Made by a program: the position numbers and the translations under genes
Shown here: positions 33,601-43,734 of the stretch, in pieces
Position numbering within the stretch: position 1 is the stretch's first letter
How the letters are laid out: every line of letters starts with the position of its first letter
Origin: Liolophura sinensis
Taxonomy: Eukaryota; Mollusca; Polyplacophora; Chitonida; Chitonidae
Length of the DNA: 64,000 nt
Assembly (NCBI RefSeq): GCF_032854445.1
Contig: NC_088296.1
Span: 20,013,853 to 20,077,852, forward strand
Direction of reading: 5' to 3'
Notes under the pieces: model-generated
Told to the model about the DNA's origin: nothing
The model's database searches: none
The model's input: the letters and a program-made list of their open reading frames with translations, nothing else

Positions 33601-36600
33601 GGTTAATTTACAGCATGGACAGTAAACCCAGAGCAGTGACTGGTGTGATAGCCGTACAGCATGGACAGTAAAATTAGAGCATCGGTGAGTGTGACAGTTG
33701 GTAAATCGTCTCTCGTGACCTTTGAAAAACGGCCTGTTGTCAGTTTATCCCAGTTAAGGTGGTTTCGTGGCTCAGTCGCTGAGCGCGCTAGCGCAAGGAA
33801 TGACCCTGGAGTCTCTCACCAATGCGGTCGCTGTGAGTTCAAGTCCAGCTCATGCTGGCTTCCTCTCCGGCCGTACGTGGGAAGGTCTGCGGATGGTCGT
33901 GGGTTTCCGCCGGGCTCTGCCCGGTTTCCACCCACCATAATGCTGGCCGCCGTCGTATAAGTGAAACTTATAAGTTATAAGTAATAATTGAAGTCAAATA
34001 AATAAATAAATCACATTCAAGGTTAATAATAACAATAACGTTAATTTTGGTGGGTCTGCATGAAAGTAATCTTAAAATCTAAAGAAACTGTATCCTTCTT
34101 TATATGTGTATATATCTTCTTTTACGACTTAACCATATCCCGTTTCAATTTTACTGCCTCTTTTTATTTCGCATAAACAGCTTGCGCTTCCTGGGTACAT
34201 GTGTATCACAAGGTAAACGAGATATGACGGAGTATGGCCTTGATACTAAAATCCCCTTGAAAGACAACCGGAACATATCAATACATCTGTCGAGTTGCTT
34301 CAGTCAAATATTATGTTAAAAACCGTTGAATCAAATTACATTAAAACTGAACATTACCAAGCAATTTGAAAACTCAGGGACGAAAAGGAATAAGCCACGA
34401 CTTATATCTGAATGCACAAATCTCTTCAGCAGACAGAAACAAGAGATTATCAACATGTCCCTGGAAAGGCTTTGTCACGAAGGATTTTTGGCCGTCAGAA
34501 GGAAATATTGGTGTATTTTTGTGCACAAATCCACAGAAGAAAAGCACAGACTAATCCACCGACGGCGAAAGGAAACATCAAAGAATTAATTCAAAAGTGC
34601 AATGATTAAACACTTGCCGTTCATAAGAGCAAAATGTTCATATGAGTTTAAGCGTTGAGCCCTGATGTTGCAATTTGCTACTTGAATTAATGAACACTGC
34701 CTCAGACCACTAGATTATTATGAAGAAAAAAAAGAACAGACAGACCCGTAAACAGCCTAATACACATGAATAAGCTATGTAACACTTGTCAGCATGCAAT
34801 AGCGGGTTTAATGTATTTAATGGAGAAAGATGTATTTTTGGTATCAGTGCCCTGTTTTAGCACTCCCACGACCATCCACAGGTTGCTGTAGGACCTTCCC
34901 ACGTACGGCCGGAGAGGAAGCCAGCATGAGCTGGACTTGAACTCGCAGCGACCGCATTGGTGAGAGACTCCAGGGTCATTGCGCTGCGCTAGCGCGCTAA
35001 CCGACTGAGCCACGAAGAGCCCCCCCCCCCCCCACCCCCACCCCCACCCCCCTTGAATCTGATGACAACACGGTATTCTGAATAAGTCCTGACCAGTGAT
35101 GGCCAATAAATTGCAATTTATCATAACTGCATTTTACGCATTTCTGACTTATAGGGCACAGGTCCAGATTTTATATTACAAAATATTGTGCTTTTTATGT
35201 TCTAACTGCGGGTTGGTTCTTCTGTCTGGTTTTAAACATGTCCATCTGTTTGTGAATGATTTCATCCTTTCGGAAATCATACACTGCCTCCAGCAATAAA
35301 TATGTTCTCTTCACGACATGGTTGATATATTGCCGATGTGACCTTAAACCGTAATCGTTCATCCAGCCTGTCAGTTTCATCAGAGTACTAAGACGGTTAA
35401 CATGTATTTCGATTCATTGCAGACACCTGATTAGTGGGGATGGAAACCAACCAGAACCAATACATGATCAGCACCAAAACGTGTGCTGACTAATTAAAAA
35501 CCTATAGCATAAAGAGTAAAACCAGAGCAGGCACGACAGTGTGATAGCTGGCAACTAATCACACGCAACCGATAAAACACGGCCTCTTGCCAATTTACCT
35601 GTCAGGGTTTTAATCTAATTGTTTGTGTATATGCTGAAATAGTAGGAAGTTACACTCGAAATAGAATTAGGTAAAAAAAAGAAAGATGCAGTGATGCTAA
35701 TTGCAATTTATTTCACGTCACTGGTCTAGAATTACTCAAAATGCTCTGTGGTCATCACATTCCACATACATTAACACTGAAACAATGCAAAGCGACCAAG
35801 CCTAGACAGAGGAAACATTAACCCTAATAGCGGTAATTTTGTAATTAAAACCATTCCCTAAACATGATCCACTGATCTGATTTCTTTTAATTGATTGATC
35901 GAATAATAGATTTTTCGTTGATGTACAGATTTATTCACTAAATATATGACTCTTTGAATGGCTGCTGTTTAAAGCCGTACTGAAGAATATCTAACTAAAT
36001 ATGCTGTGGGTGTATTGACCGAAGAAACATGTTCTCCCGGGGTAAAACGTGTTTGTGACATTGGAGGATGGCCAGTGAGCTCTAGCAAACGATCAAAGAT
36101 CAAACAGCCTATGACAACTGCTGGTCCTTTAATGTCATTGTAGAGTGTAGACGTATAGAACGCCTGGACTAGTTAGCCTGGTCACCTTCTTCTCGGCTAC
36201 TTGTCTAAGTTCAGTACAACGGAACAATCACCAAAAAATATATGTATATTTTAAATTATATTTAAAAAACCCAATTTAAAAACATTTTTAAGAATGTCTT
36301 GCATCTCTCACATTACTGATTACTTTACATATTACTTAAGCCTAGTGATTAACCATACATAACTATCAACAGGAAACCACAGCATAGTTCAGATTCTAAC
36401 TCTCGTCGTCGTTCAAGAGTTTAGCGTTAAAGAGAAAACAGTGGGGCCTCCGTGGCTCAGTTGGTTAGCGCGCTAGCGCAGCGTAATGACCCAGGAGTCT
36501 CTCACCAATGCGGTCGCTGTGAGTTCAAGCCCAGCTAATGCTGGCTTCCTCTCCGGCCGTACGTGGGAAGGTCTGCCAGCAGCCTGCGGAAGGCATACCA

Positions 36601-37072
36601 TAATGCTGGCCGCTGTCGTATAAGTGAAATATTCTTGAGTACGGCGTAAACCACCAATCAGATAAATAAATAAATAAATAAATTAAAATAAATAAAGAGA
36701 AAACCAACTTCAATGGAGTAACTTAGAATCTATAGACGTTAATCTGCCCTCAGTTGTGTTACCCTTTGTTCATTGAGCAAACTGGTAGCTAAATGCTCAC
36801 TTAACTAGAGAAAAAAACAGTGCTGAATTAATACTCAGACTATAAAGCACGTTACACAGCGAATGGTACCCAATCAAAAGGCGTTTTGTCCCTTGCATAT
36901 ACTTACCCACAAATGTGAGATACACGGACGATATAAGATAGCCCGTGGGAGTAAGCGGTGTCTTGGCGAACTGGTACATAGATATAGTCGAGTCGTTGGC
37001 TGAGATTGACCGGTTTTCCGGACAAACCTCCTCTCGTTGGCAGAGGATAGTCATGGTGGAAGAGGTCAGCGC
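30367..37072 (-). CDS. Opsin (non-visual type), 4 exons, predicted 347 residues
   Basis: G-protein-coupled receptor of the animal opsin family, expected to bind retinal in the plasma membrane. Exons 37072-36907, 32928-32641, 31893-31547 and 30627-30367 join in phase with GT-AG introns of 3978, 747 and 919 bp. Landmarks: N-glycosylation sites N14 and N20, helix I GN (N57), helix II D86, disulphide pair C113/C188, E182 at the bovine 181 counterion position, CWSP 273-276, retinal Schiff-base K303, NPVIY 309-313. Odd features: the D/E-R-Y motif is F137-R138-F139, the bovine 113 position is C116, and the helix V proline position is H214. The short third intracellular loop and absence of an HPK tripeptide argue against a rhabdomeric opsin. 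FEPFGTSC in loop 2 and SIFGYP in helix II fit the tetraopsin (peropsin/neuropsin-like) or xenopsin groups; I cannot decide between them without a tree. Confidence 0.9.
31358..31443 (-). mobile_element. SINE family S1 fragment in opsin intron 3
   Basis: Tail block at the left (TTTATTTGGTTGGTGTTTTA), then the TATTATGGTGGGAG block. The rest of the body and the head are lost. Confidence 0.8.
31547..31893 (-). CDS. Opsin exon 3 (helices IV and V, loops 2 and 3)
   Basis: The acceptor GATGTCTTACAG precedes 31893 and the donor ACACAG|GTGAGG follows 31547. It encodes residues 146-261: helix IV around W162, loop 2 with PLFGW, E182 and C188, helix V ending in TYCYTKIW, and a short third loop. The usual helix V proline is His (H214). 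Phase 1 in, phase 0 out. Confidence 0.92.
32371..32585 (+). mobile_element. Second tRNA-derived SINE family (S2), in opsin intron 2
   Basis: The head has tRNA-like GTTAGAGCGTCCGCCTCGAA then GGCGG. Downstream are GGTGGGGTGTCATG, CGGCATGATATTTTAG and a CCTGCCACAAGAAGACAAAG block that appears twice about 55 bp apart. I recall this type as widespread in molluscs. The usual B-box segment after the head seems deleted. It is not a functional tRNA gene. Confidence 0.65.
32641..32928 (-). CDS. Opsin exon 2 (helix I end to helix III)
   Basis: The acceptor TTTTCTGCAACAG precedes 32928 and the donor CCAC|GTGAGT follows 32641. It encodes residues 50-146 (first and last split): helix I with GNSLVIY, the first loop, helix II with NMAVAD, C113 and helix III. 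Helix III ends in SIFRFLIICKP, where the family normally has D/E-R-Y. Phase 1 on both sides. Confidence 0.92.
33608..33762 (-). repeat. Dispersed repeat family A, opsin intron 1
   Basis: Reverse orientation with the segment ACAGCATGGACAGTAAA duplicated (33612 and 33655), then GACAGTTGGTAAATCGTCTC. It abuts a SINE. Confidence 0.6.
33759..34012 (+). mobile_element. SINE family S1, full-length head, opsin intron 1
   Basis: Complete tRNA-like head with A-box-like TGGCTCAGTCGCTGAGCG and B-box-like GAGTTCAAGTC, then the body with a short deletion after GGGAAGGTCTGC and an altered tail (TTATAAGTTATAAGTAATAA) before (AAATA)n. Confidence 0.88.
34020..34855. other. Opsin intron 1, no feature seen
   Basis: Three overlapping plus-strand frames (34326-34609) disagree in frame and show no domain. 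They run antisense to the opsin intron and are not called. Confidence 0.4.
34864..35052 (-). mobile_element. SINE family S1 head and body with poly-C flank, opsin intron 1
   Basis: Reverse S1 with a complete tRNA-like head (complement of GCGCGCTAGCGCAGCGCAAT near 34976-34996). The tail is missing on the left. At the right edge the 5' terminus runs into a C-rich tract of about 33 bp (35020-35052). Confidence 0.82.
35053..35140 (+). repeat. Dispersed repeat family A, core fragment
   Basis: Contains GACCAGTGATGGCCAATAAA then TTGCAATTTATC, the family's near-palindromic core, next to the C-rich tract. Confidence 0.5.
35505..35800 (-). repeat. Dispersed repeat family A, most complete copy (~295 bp)
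   Basis: Reverse orientation: GAGTAAAACCAGAGCAGGCA, ACAGTGTGATAGCTGGC, GGCCTCTTGCCAATTTACCT, the core GCAGTGATGCTAATTGCAAT, TCACGTCACTGGTCTAGAAT and the end ACATTAACACTGAAACAATG. It defines the order of blocks in the family. Confidence 0.7.
35810..36440. other. Opsin intron 1, no feature seen
   Basis: AT-rich intronic sequence without supported elements. Confidence 0.4.
36445..36690 (+). mobile_element. SINE family S1, full-length with internal deletion, opsin intron 1
   Basis: The head begins GGGCCTCCGTGGCTCAGTTG, with TTAGCGCGCTAGCGCAGCGT and B-box-like GAGTTCAAGCC. The GGGTTTCCCCCGGGCTCTGC region of the body is deleted (CTGCGGAAGGCATACC junction). The (TAAA)n tail is long. It has one of the best preserved heads in the window. 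Confidence 0.9.
36907..37072 (-). CDS. Opsin exon 1 (N-terminus and start of helix I)
   Basis: Translation starts at ATG 37054-37052 (context TTCCACCATGA). It encodes residues 1-49 plus one base: an extracellular tail with N14-R-S and N20-D-S, then YLISSVYLTFVG of helix I. It ends at a strong donor (G|GTAAGT, GT at 36906-36905), phase 1. A good acceptor with a pyrimidine tract precedes 37072 (CGTCTTCGTCCTTAG), so the mRNA has at least one further 5' exon. The codons before the ATG (ALTSST) are open, so an earlier start cannot be excluded. Confidence 0.85.
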
Positions 37073-37136
37073 CTAAGGACGAAGACGATGAAAGGAAGAT
37101 ATGTTATTATAGCAAAAAGATATAATCGGTAATAAT

Positions 37137-37385
37137 TATTTGTTTATATATTTGACAAGTTAGTGTTCAACGCCGTGCTCAAGATCTCTTCATTTTTCTT
37201 AATGTGGATTGTGAGGGGAAGAAACATTAGGGAGCCTACAGGAAAACACTGAGGTACCTGAAAAACTTCCTGAGTTAAAACCGCAGATAAAAATGCCAGA
37301 GTTCATTTTGAACACACGACCTCAATGGGTAAGGGTTTGATTATTGTAACGAAACAGCGCTTTAGTCGCCTGAGCTATATATAAA
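37137..37385 (-). mobile_element. Possible diverged tRNA-SINE, minus orientation
   Basis: The left end (GTGTTCAACGCCGTGCTCAA) resembles the S1 tail block, and the right end (GAACACACGACCTCAATGGG ... CAGCGCTTTAGTCGCCTGAG) resembles a reversed tRNA-like head. The middle is too diverged for a family call. Confidence 0.35.
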
Positions 37386-37806
37386 ATGTTACTTTACAAA
37401 TGTTGGTTGCAGATGTTTTATATGTTAAAACATAGGGCTTATTCTGAAGAAAAATAGGGACAGTTTTTGCCACTAAGCAACTTCTGATGGTCGTGCTGTG
37501 CTTTACCAGGTAATGAAGATTAAAACTCCTCGGTTTAGAAACAAACTGCTGTGATACACGGTACATGGGTTCATACCCGGCGATGGACAGGGGACTGGTA
37601 CATTCCACCTCTCGCACTTTTTGCGAGACCATTGTGGCGGATAGGCGGTGAACGACGCACGTGTGGCCGTTTGGGCAGTTTGACGTTTGTTGAATGAAGG
37701 CGTATTGTCTTCTATGGTAAGCATAATTCTGCGACATGTGTGAGAAAGTTTTCCGGTAATTTGAACTTCCATTGCTTATTTTGCCTTGTTGGTCACAATA
37801 ATCCAC
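37375..37806 (-). other. Unassigned 143-residue open frame upstream of the opsin
   Basis: An open frame with five cysteines and motifs CPNGHTC and VECTSP, no recognised family. A possible donor (CTG|GTAAAG) near 37508 would join in phase 0 to the opsin exon 1 acceptor and give a longer N-terminus. The length is within what chance yields in this window, and no acceptor or start region is convincing. It could be a 5' exon, an unrelated exon or noise. Confidence 0.2.
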
Positions 37807-37984
37807 TCACGGAGCTACATGTGCAGTCTGACTTCCGTTCAATATAATATGTCCTTAAGACACAAGTGAAAAGTTTGTCAGATACATAACAAAGGTCATC
37901 AGTCCACTTCGGGCATAAGCCTCCAGTTTCTTCTCCCCTTAAAACTTGTTGGGTCTTGCGTTAAACAGCACTCAAATGAATATA

Positions 37985-38230
37985 AAAGTCACATACGGTT
38001 TCTTTTGAATTCAGCTCATTTAGGGTTTTATTCTAATTGTTGGTGTAAATGCTTAAATACTAACAAATTACATGTACAGTCCGTCTAGCACCATAGCTGA
38101 AGCAGAATTAATTTTTAAAAAAGCGATATTGTTAGTTGCATTTTATTAGACATCACCGGCTTAGAATGACTAAAAATGCTGTGTTTTTGCAACATTTAAT
38201 ATACATTCACAATAAAACAAGTAGTCAAGG
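37985..38230 (-). repeat. Dispersed repeat family A, left half
   Basis: Contains AGGGTTTTATTCTAATTGTT, the core TTGCATTTTATTAGACATCA and the end ATTTAATATACATTCACAAT, collinear with the 35.5 kb copy. Confidence 0.6.
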
Positions 38231-38234
38231 GTGG

Positions 38235-41200
38235 GTATGTGAAATAGTTGGGAGCCTGTAACTGTCAATATGAATTGCATGTACTTTCAACTTTTAAGAA
38301 ACCAGGCTGCTGCAACAGAAAATGTGATGCGCTAAAGTCTGATTACGTGTGCCAGCTGCATGTACCTCTTAGTTTACACTGCGCATGAGTAGAAATGCCT
38401 GTTACAAAACAAAAGTGTATGGCTATATATACCTGTGTTTCAGCATTGCCGATTTTGGCTACGGTCTAGGATTTACGTAAAGTTTCAAGTGTCACAAACA
38501 TTCACGTAAAATCCTAAAAATGTTCTTGTTTGTGAGACTGTCGAGGATTAAATGCTTCAGTACACGGAGACACCCGCCTTAATCCCGGATTTATGGACGT
38601 CCACAGAGGTCATTTCGGTAACTCGATCATTGTAATACACCGTACGCTTAGCTGTCAGCGAGGTAGCGAAAGATCCTCTATATCGACTTTTATACCGAGC
38701 CGAGATTTTAGGTGTAATTTGACTAATTCAATCAGCATGATACCCAGTCCTTCCAGTAATCGACTTTCACTGCAGTGTGATCTTTCACACGACTTTTGTC
38801 AGGCAATCCCATTTGCAAATTGATTACTTTTCGAGCCTGGCCATAACCAATGTGTTCTTTCTATCTATTGTCTTCTGTATTTTGCATATTATATAGACGA
38901 TATGACCATCAATGGCTAAACCAACTACACCGCCTCATTTCAGGTAGTTTGCCATTGCCTCCTTAGCTTGCAGAAAAAGAAAATGTTCTGTGCATGCATT
39001 ACCGAATTCCCTTTCCACACGAATCTCTTTATACATCGTGGTGAAAACAGCTAAATAAAACACTGCCATCTGGCAGTTTGAAAATGGCAAACTGTAAAGA
39101 TAGTCCATCACACAAATATGTTGATCCTCCTTCACACACGCTGTGATTGTCCGATGGGACACATCGAATGAAAATAAGGCAGTTCTGAATCAAAAGATCG
39201 ATAGCTTTCATCCAAAATTGCTTTCAGTGCATACATTTTCAATTTGTTGATTTTGCTGTGCAAGTGAACTCATCAGATGGTTTGGAGTGTTGTTAACCTG
39301 ACTATACAATAAAAATATATGTATTTTAAATGAACAGAAATCTTACCTTATACCACCATATATTCCCGTTGGAGTTCGGAGATTTTCTGCTTACGTAATT
39401 TGTCGACAACCTGAGCTGATTTTACTGGCAGTCTGTCAAGCATCTTAGAACTAAAATCCAAAGAGTTGAACAAGAGTCAGAAACCGGTAAAGGCAGTGTT
39501 TCCTCAGATGTTTGTGGAGCCCTCGATGCCAGGGACAAGCCTGGGATAGAATAACACAGCAGCTTGTGTAGCCCTCTTTTGTTCCGCAGGTCGCTAGAGA
39601 TGAGCAGAGGCGATTTGTTGCAAATTACCACTCTGGCACAGACGGTCAACGCTCCTTTCAACGGCCTGCATACTAACTGCTCTGAGAATTGGAAAACCTT
39701 GTTATAATTGGATGCGATCGTTTGTCACTGAGAATGACGTACGGAATTAGCTGTGTCAGTGCAAGTCTTCAGCCATGCAGGAAGTGCTGGTTTGGAACAA
39801 ATGCCCACTTTGATACGATTTTGTGTCCTTTTTGCGTCTCGAATACCGGTTGGTTTGTTACCAAGGTTACCAAAATCGTATTGGCTTGAAGCTCTTCTTA
39901 AAAACTATTTTAACAGAATCAATCAACCACGTTACATTTTACTCGTTGCAATAAACGTTAGTCCGAAGTGTGTAAGAAAAGTTGACTTTTCTTAGATACT
40001 AGCGTAATTCAGTCCGTAGAACGTTGCACTATCCTCGTTGTCAGGCATTCTAGTCATAAGTAGTCCAACAGAAGTTGATATCTAACAGAGCTTAGAGCAC
40101 GTTACACTCTGCACATTTGCAATGAACTCAAGCCTTATGTACTCCAATAAAAGTGATGCTTTCTGAAGATAATGGCGTAAAGCAACTTATAGTAGCTTCA
40201 CATGTTTTGGAATGCAATGTACAGAGTATATATATAGAGAGAGACATACATAGATGCTGTCCGAAAAACACTGGAGTGAGCATCAGATATTAATAGCCGG
40301 CTTTGTCTCGCTGGAGTAAGCCGATTGGCAAAGATTTCACTCCAGAATCCCCTAATGATAGCTCGATACAAAAATGAAGGAGTTCATGGTTATACGATGA
40401 CCTACTTTTCCTAGAGGCTACTGGAGGTGAAACAATAACAAAAGCATTAACACCCTGACACTATATCGAAGAGGTACATCCGCCCCACGTTTCTCGTTGG
40501 AACTGTAGAAAGATCGGATGTACTTATTGTCCGTAGGTTACGTTTTGCAGAATGTCCATGCTACTTTGGTAACCCACTTCCTTTTTAAAATAGCACAACG
40601 GAATATTGTCTATCAGGTAATCCAGTTGTCCGGCTCTTTTGTTACAATCCTATCTTGCACCTTTCCTGCAGATAATATGCAAAGAGAGAGAAATGTCGGC
40701 TTGTCTACAACGATGCCTCACAGATTGGCTCAGCTCAAAAGCGAGAACAATTCTAAGTAAGTCAGTCTAACACAGTAGTCTAGAGAGTGTGACCGGTATT
40801 GCAGAAAGTGGCTCAAATGGAAAAAACCCATACCCCCAGGCGATTTGGTCAACATCTTATATTTTACTGGCGTAACAGAACCATTGTGAAGAAAGAAAAA
40901 TCAATAAAACATGTACCTGGAATAGAATATCTAAGAAATAAAGGTATTACCTGATTCTTGTCCAGATATGAGTAAGTCAAAGGTTCCAATGATAAGAGAG
41001 CGACTTGTTTGTCAGACAAAATTCATTTGATTGCTTTGTCAGAGAATATCTCCAAAATGCAGAAAACCTGTAATCGTTCCTTCTTAGAACAGATGGAGGA
41101 AAACTGATTTTAGACCTGTGTGGTCTCTAAAGACGTACACGTTTCATGTTGGCTCATTTGACAGTGTCTTTGATCGCATTGATCGTCGCCTGTAGAGCGT

Positions 41201-41620
41201 AGGGTCGTTAATGCAAGGAAACAGCGCAAGCTGGCAACAGTAGAGTGCGCACAAATGCGTAGAAAGTAGTCAAGATGCGACGGCAGTCACAAGGCGTCTC
41301 TTGACCTGACAGAGTTGCGGAACCTTTTACCTTGCACCTGTCAACCTTGCCATATTTTGTTCTAATTGATAAACACGCGAGTCGCTTTCGTCTTGACTAC
41401 ACAATGGCATATCGCTGCCAATCGAATTGGAGGAACCACCTCGATACACCCGGCGAACCAATCAGCACTGAACGTCGTCATTAGCAGGTCTGGGTAATAT
41501 CAAGGATGATACGGTACTAAACTCATTATGTCTGCCGTAATACAATGGGTCCAGCAATGACATGAGGTGCATGTAGGCTAAAAAATAGGTTTATACTGGT
41601 GCCTACGTGAAACATAAACA
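38235..41620. other. No gene seen
   Basis: Intergenic sequence upstream of the opsin. The minus strand has a donor-like ATAAG|GTAAGA at about 39347, which could belong to a non-coding 5' exon. Short frames (38593-38823, 38935-39211, 39422-39661, 39689-39995, 40518-40760) have no recognisable domains. A short (TA)n/(GA)n tract lies at 40229-40246. Confidence 0.35.
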
Positions 41621-41624
41621 CGGA

Positions 41625-41760
41625 GTCAATGAGTGAATGAGTGCTTGGGTTTTAACGTCGACTTAAGGTCTTAGGTGTGTCTCCACCCAAGACTGACCCT
41701 GGATATACCGATCCCGAACCGGAGGACGCTCTGTCAACTGTACTATCGGCATAAATAGAG
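41625..41760 (+). mobile_element. Possible (GAGT)n-headed short repeat, diverged
   Basis: GAGTGAATGAGTGCTTGGGT followed by TTTAACGTCGACTTAAGG resembles the head of the element at 17.5 kb. The downstream GATCCCGAACC segment is different. Confidence 0.45.
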
Positions 41761-41822
41761 CTAAAAGTATTTCTAATGTCGAGGATAATAATTTTATTTA
41801 TTTTTTCTTCATTTGATAACTA

Positions 41823-42060
41823 TTTATTTTTTTTATTTGATGGGGGGTTTTAAGCCATACTCAAGAATATTTCACTTATACGACGGCGGCCAGCATTATG
41901 GTGGGAGGAAACCGGGCAGAGCCCGGGGGAAACCCACGACAATCCTTAGGCTGCTGCAAGACCTTTCACGTACGGTCGGAGAGGACGCCAGCATGAGCTG
42001 GACTTGAACTCACAGCGACCGCATTGGTGAAAGGCTCCCAGGACATTACGCTGCGCAACA
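41823..42060 (-). mobile_element. SINE family S1, minus orientation
   Basis: Tail at the left, intact body (TATTATGGTGGGAGG-type and GCAGAGCCCGGGGGAAACCC blocks) and the inner head with CTTGAACTCACAGCGACCGC. The outer head is cut off after GCTGCGCAAC. Confidence 0.87.
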
Positions 42061-42183
42061 GATCATGCTGTTAAATACAACACAGATATTCTATGAATTC
42101 AAAATAAACATTGTATTAGAGTGGCCAGATAATATGTTGAATATGATACAGTATTATTTTATAATAACTGTATACATTCTAGC

Positions 42184-42293
42184 ATGGTCGTGGGTTTCCC
42201 CCGGGCTCTGCCCGGTTTCCTCTCACCATAATGTGTGTCGCCGTCGTATTAGTGAAATATTCTTGAGTACTGCGTAAAACACCATTCAAATTA
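42184..42293 (+). mobile_element. SINE family S1, 5'-truncated
   Basis: Begins at GGTCGTGGGTTTCCCCCGGG and runs to CACCATTCAAATTAATAA. It lies 120 bp from the previous copy in opposite orientation. Confidence 0.85.
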
Positions 42294-42294
42294 A

Positions 42295-43160
42295 TAATGA
42301 ATACATTCTAGCATTACTCAAACAACAGGTTTTCTGTTGAAATCGGCAGATTATTTGTTTGAATGTATCTGTAGGGAGGTATTGTTTGTACTTGTAAACT
42401 ACATCATGTATGTTTTGCCGGAAGGAGCCTAGATCATTTCCCCCCATCTAACAAAAAGACAATTCCACAAAGCAATATTTGACTTTAATCAAAACCTTCA
42501 ATACAATGCTTAAACTCATTACCAAAAAAAGGCTTAAAATGGAAAATGCAAAATTTTAATTCCTTAGGCCAACGCGTTAAAATCATGCTTCACACTTTGA
42601 CCTTAGTCATAACCCCATTTCAGGATGGCTTCACGGTCGAATCCACAAGGTCAATTTTGGCTTCAGTTCATGTTTGAAGCGCACTTTTTGAGGTTATATT
42701 TGGACCCTGAAAACTAAAATTTTGTCGGCTTTATCAGAGCCATCCTGGCAAAAATTTCTAAAAACTTCACCTCAGATACCTATAGAACGTCTGTAGTGCC
42801 CAATTGACGTTTGGATCTGTTATGGGACAAGGTTTTAAGAAAAGAGTAAATGAAACCAACTAATGCCAAGACCGCAAGCACAGCGTTCAACTAGATTCGA
42901 AGACATTCAAGGTGTTCATTTCGATAGAATAAAGAAAATATCCAAGACAAAGCAAAAAAGAAGTCCGGTATTTTTAAAGACAACGCAAGTTAACATTCGA
43001 AATGCATAATAAATATATTTAACCATATAGGTTTTACATGCTAGCGCTCCAAATGCCTCAATGGTTGCATATCATGCTTTCTCTTCGCTGTATAACAGGG
43101 CAATTTGCAATCATTGATGACATTCATTTGTTATTCAACGATCTGGTGTGTAAAGCCTTT
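42295..43160. other. No gene seen
   Basis: AT-rich intergenic DNA without supported features. Confidence 0.4.
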
Positions 43161-43166
43161 ACTTCA

Positions 43167-43306
43167 CGGTCTTTCAGCAAGCTGTGGATGGTCGTGGATT
43201 TCCATCGGGCTCTGCCCGGTTTCCTCCACCATAATGATGGTTGCCGTCTTATAAGTGAAATATTCTTATGTACGGCGTAAAACACCAATGAAATCAATAA
43301 ATAAAT
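43167..43306 (+). mobile_element. SINE family S1, 5'-truncated
   Basis: Starts near CGGTCTTTCAGCAAGCTG and ends in AATAAATAAATC. The body and tail blocks are clear. Confidence 0.83.
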
Positions 43307-43360
43307 CTTTATTTTACATTTGGAAAAGTTCAAAAACATGCCATAGTTCAGTGGTTTGCG

Positions 43361-43727
43361 CCTGGCACGCCGATTTCCTCCATCCGCAACGCTGACGGCC
43401 ATCTGGCACGCCGATTTCCTCCATCCGCAACGCTGACGGCCATCTGGCACGCCGATTTCCTCTACCCACAACGCTGACGACCTTCTGGTACGCCGATTTC
43501 CTCTACCCACAACACTGACGGCCATCTGGCACGCCGATTTCCTCTACCCACAACACTGACGGCCATCTGGCACGCCAATTTCCTCCATCCACAACTCTGA
43601 CGGCCATCTGGCACGCCGATTTCCTCCATCCACAACTCTGACGGCCATCTGCACGCCAATTTCCTCCATCCACAACTCTGACGGCCATCTGGCACGCCGA
43701 TTTCCTCCATCCACAACGCTGACTACC
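43361..43727. repeat. 41-bp tandem repeat, ~9 copies
   Basis: The unit reads CTGGCACGCCGATTTCCTCC then ATCCGCAACGCTGACGGCCAT. Copies differ by a few substitutions (TCCATCC/TCTACCC, CGCTG/CTCTG) and one short deletion. Because 41 is not a multiple of 3, reading frames rotate and give long but meaningless Arg/Gly/Trp-rich frames on the minus strand. Confidence 0.92.
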
Positions 43728-43734
43728 TTCTCTT

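Noticed and set aside
34326-34609. Three overlapping plus-strand frames in opsin intron 1
   Set aside because: Different frames over the same DNA, no recognised domain, antisense to an intron.
36445-36520. Functional tRNA gene (A and B box-like sequences)
   Set aside because: It is the head of SINE family S1; no proper acceptor stem or anticodon arm pairing, and it continues into the SINE body.
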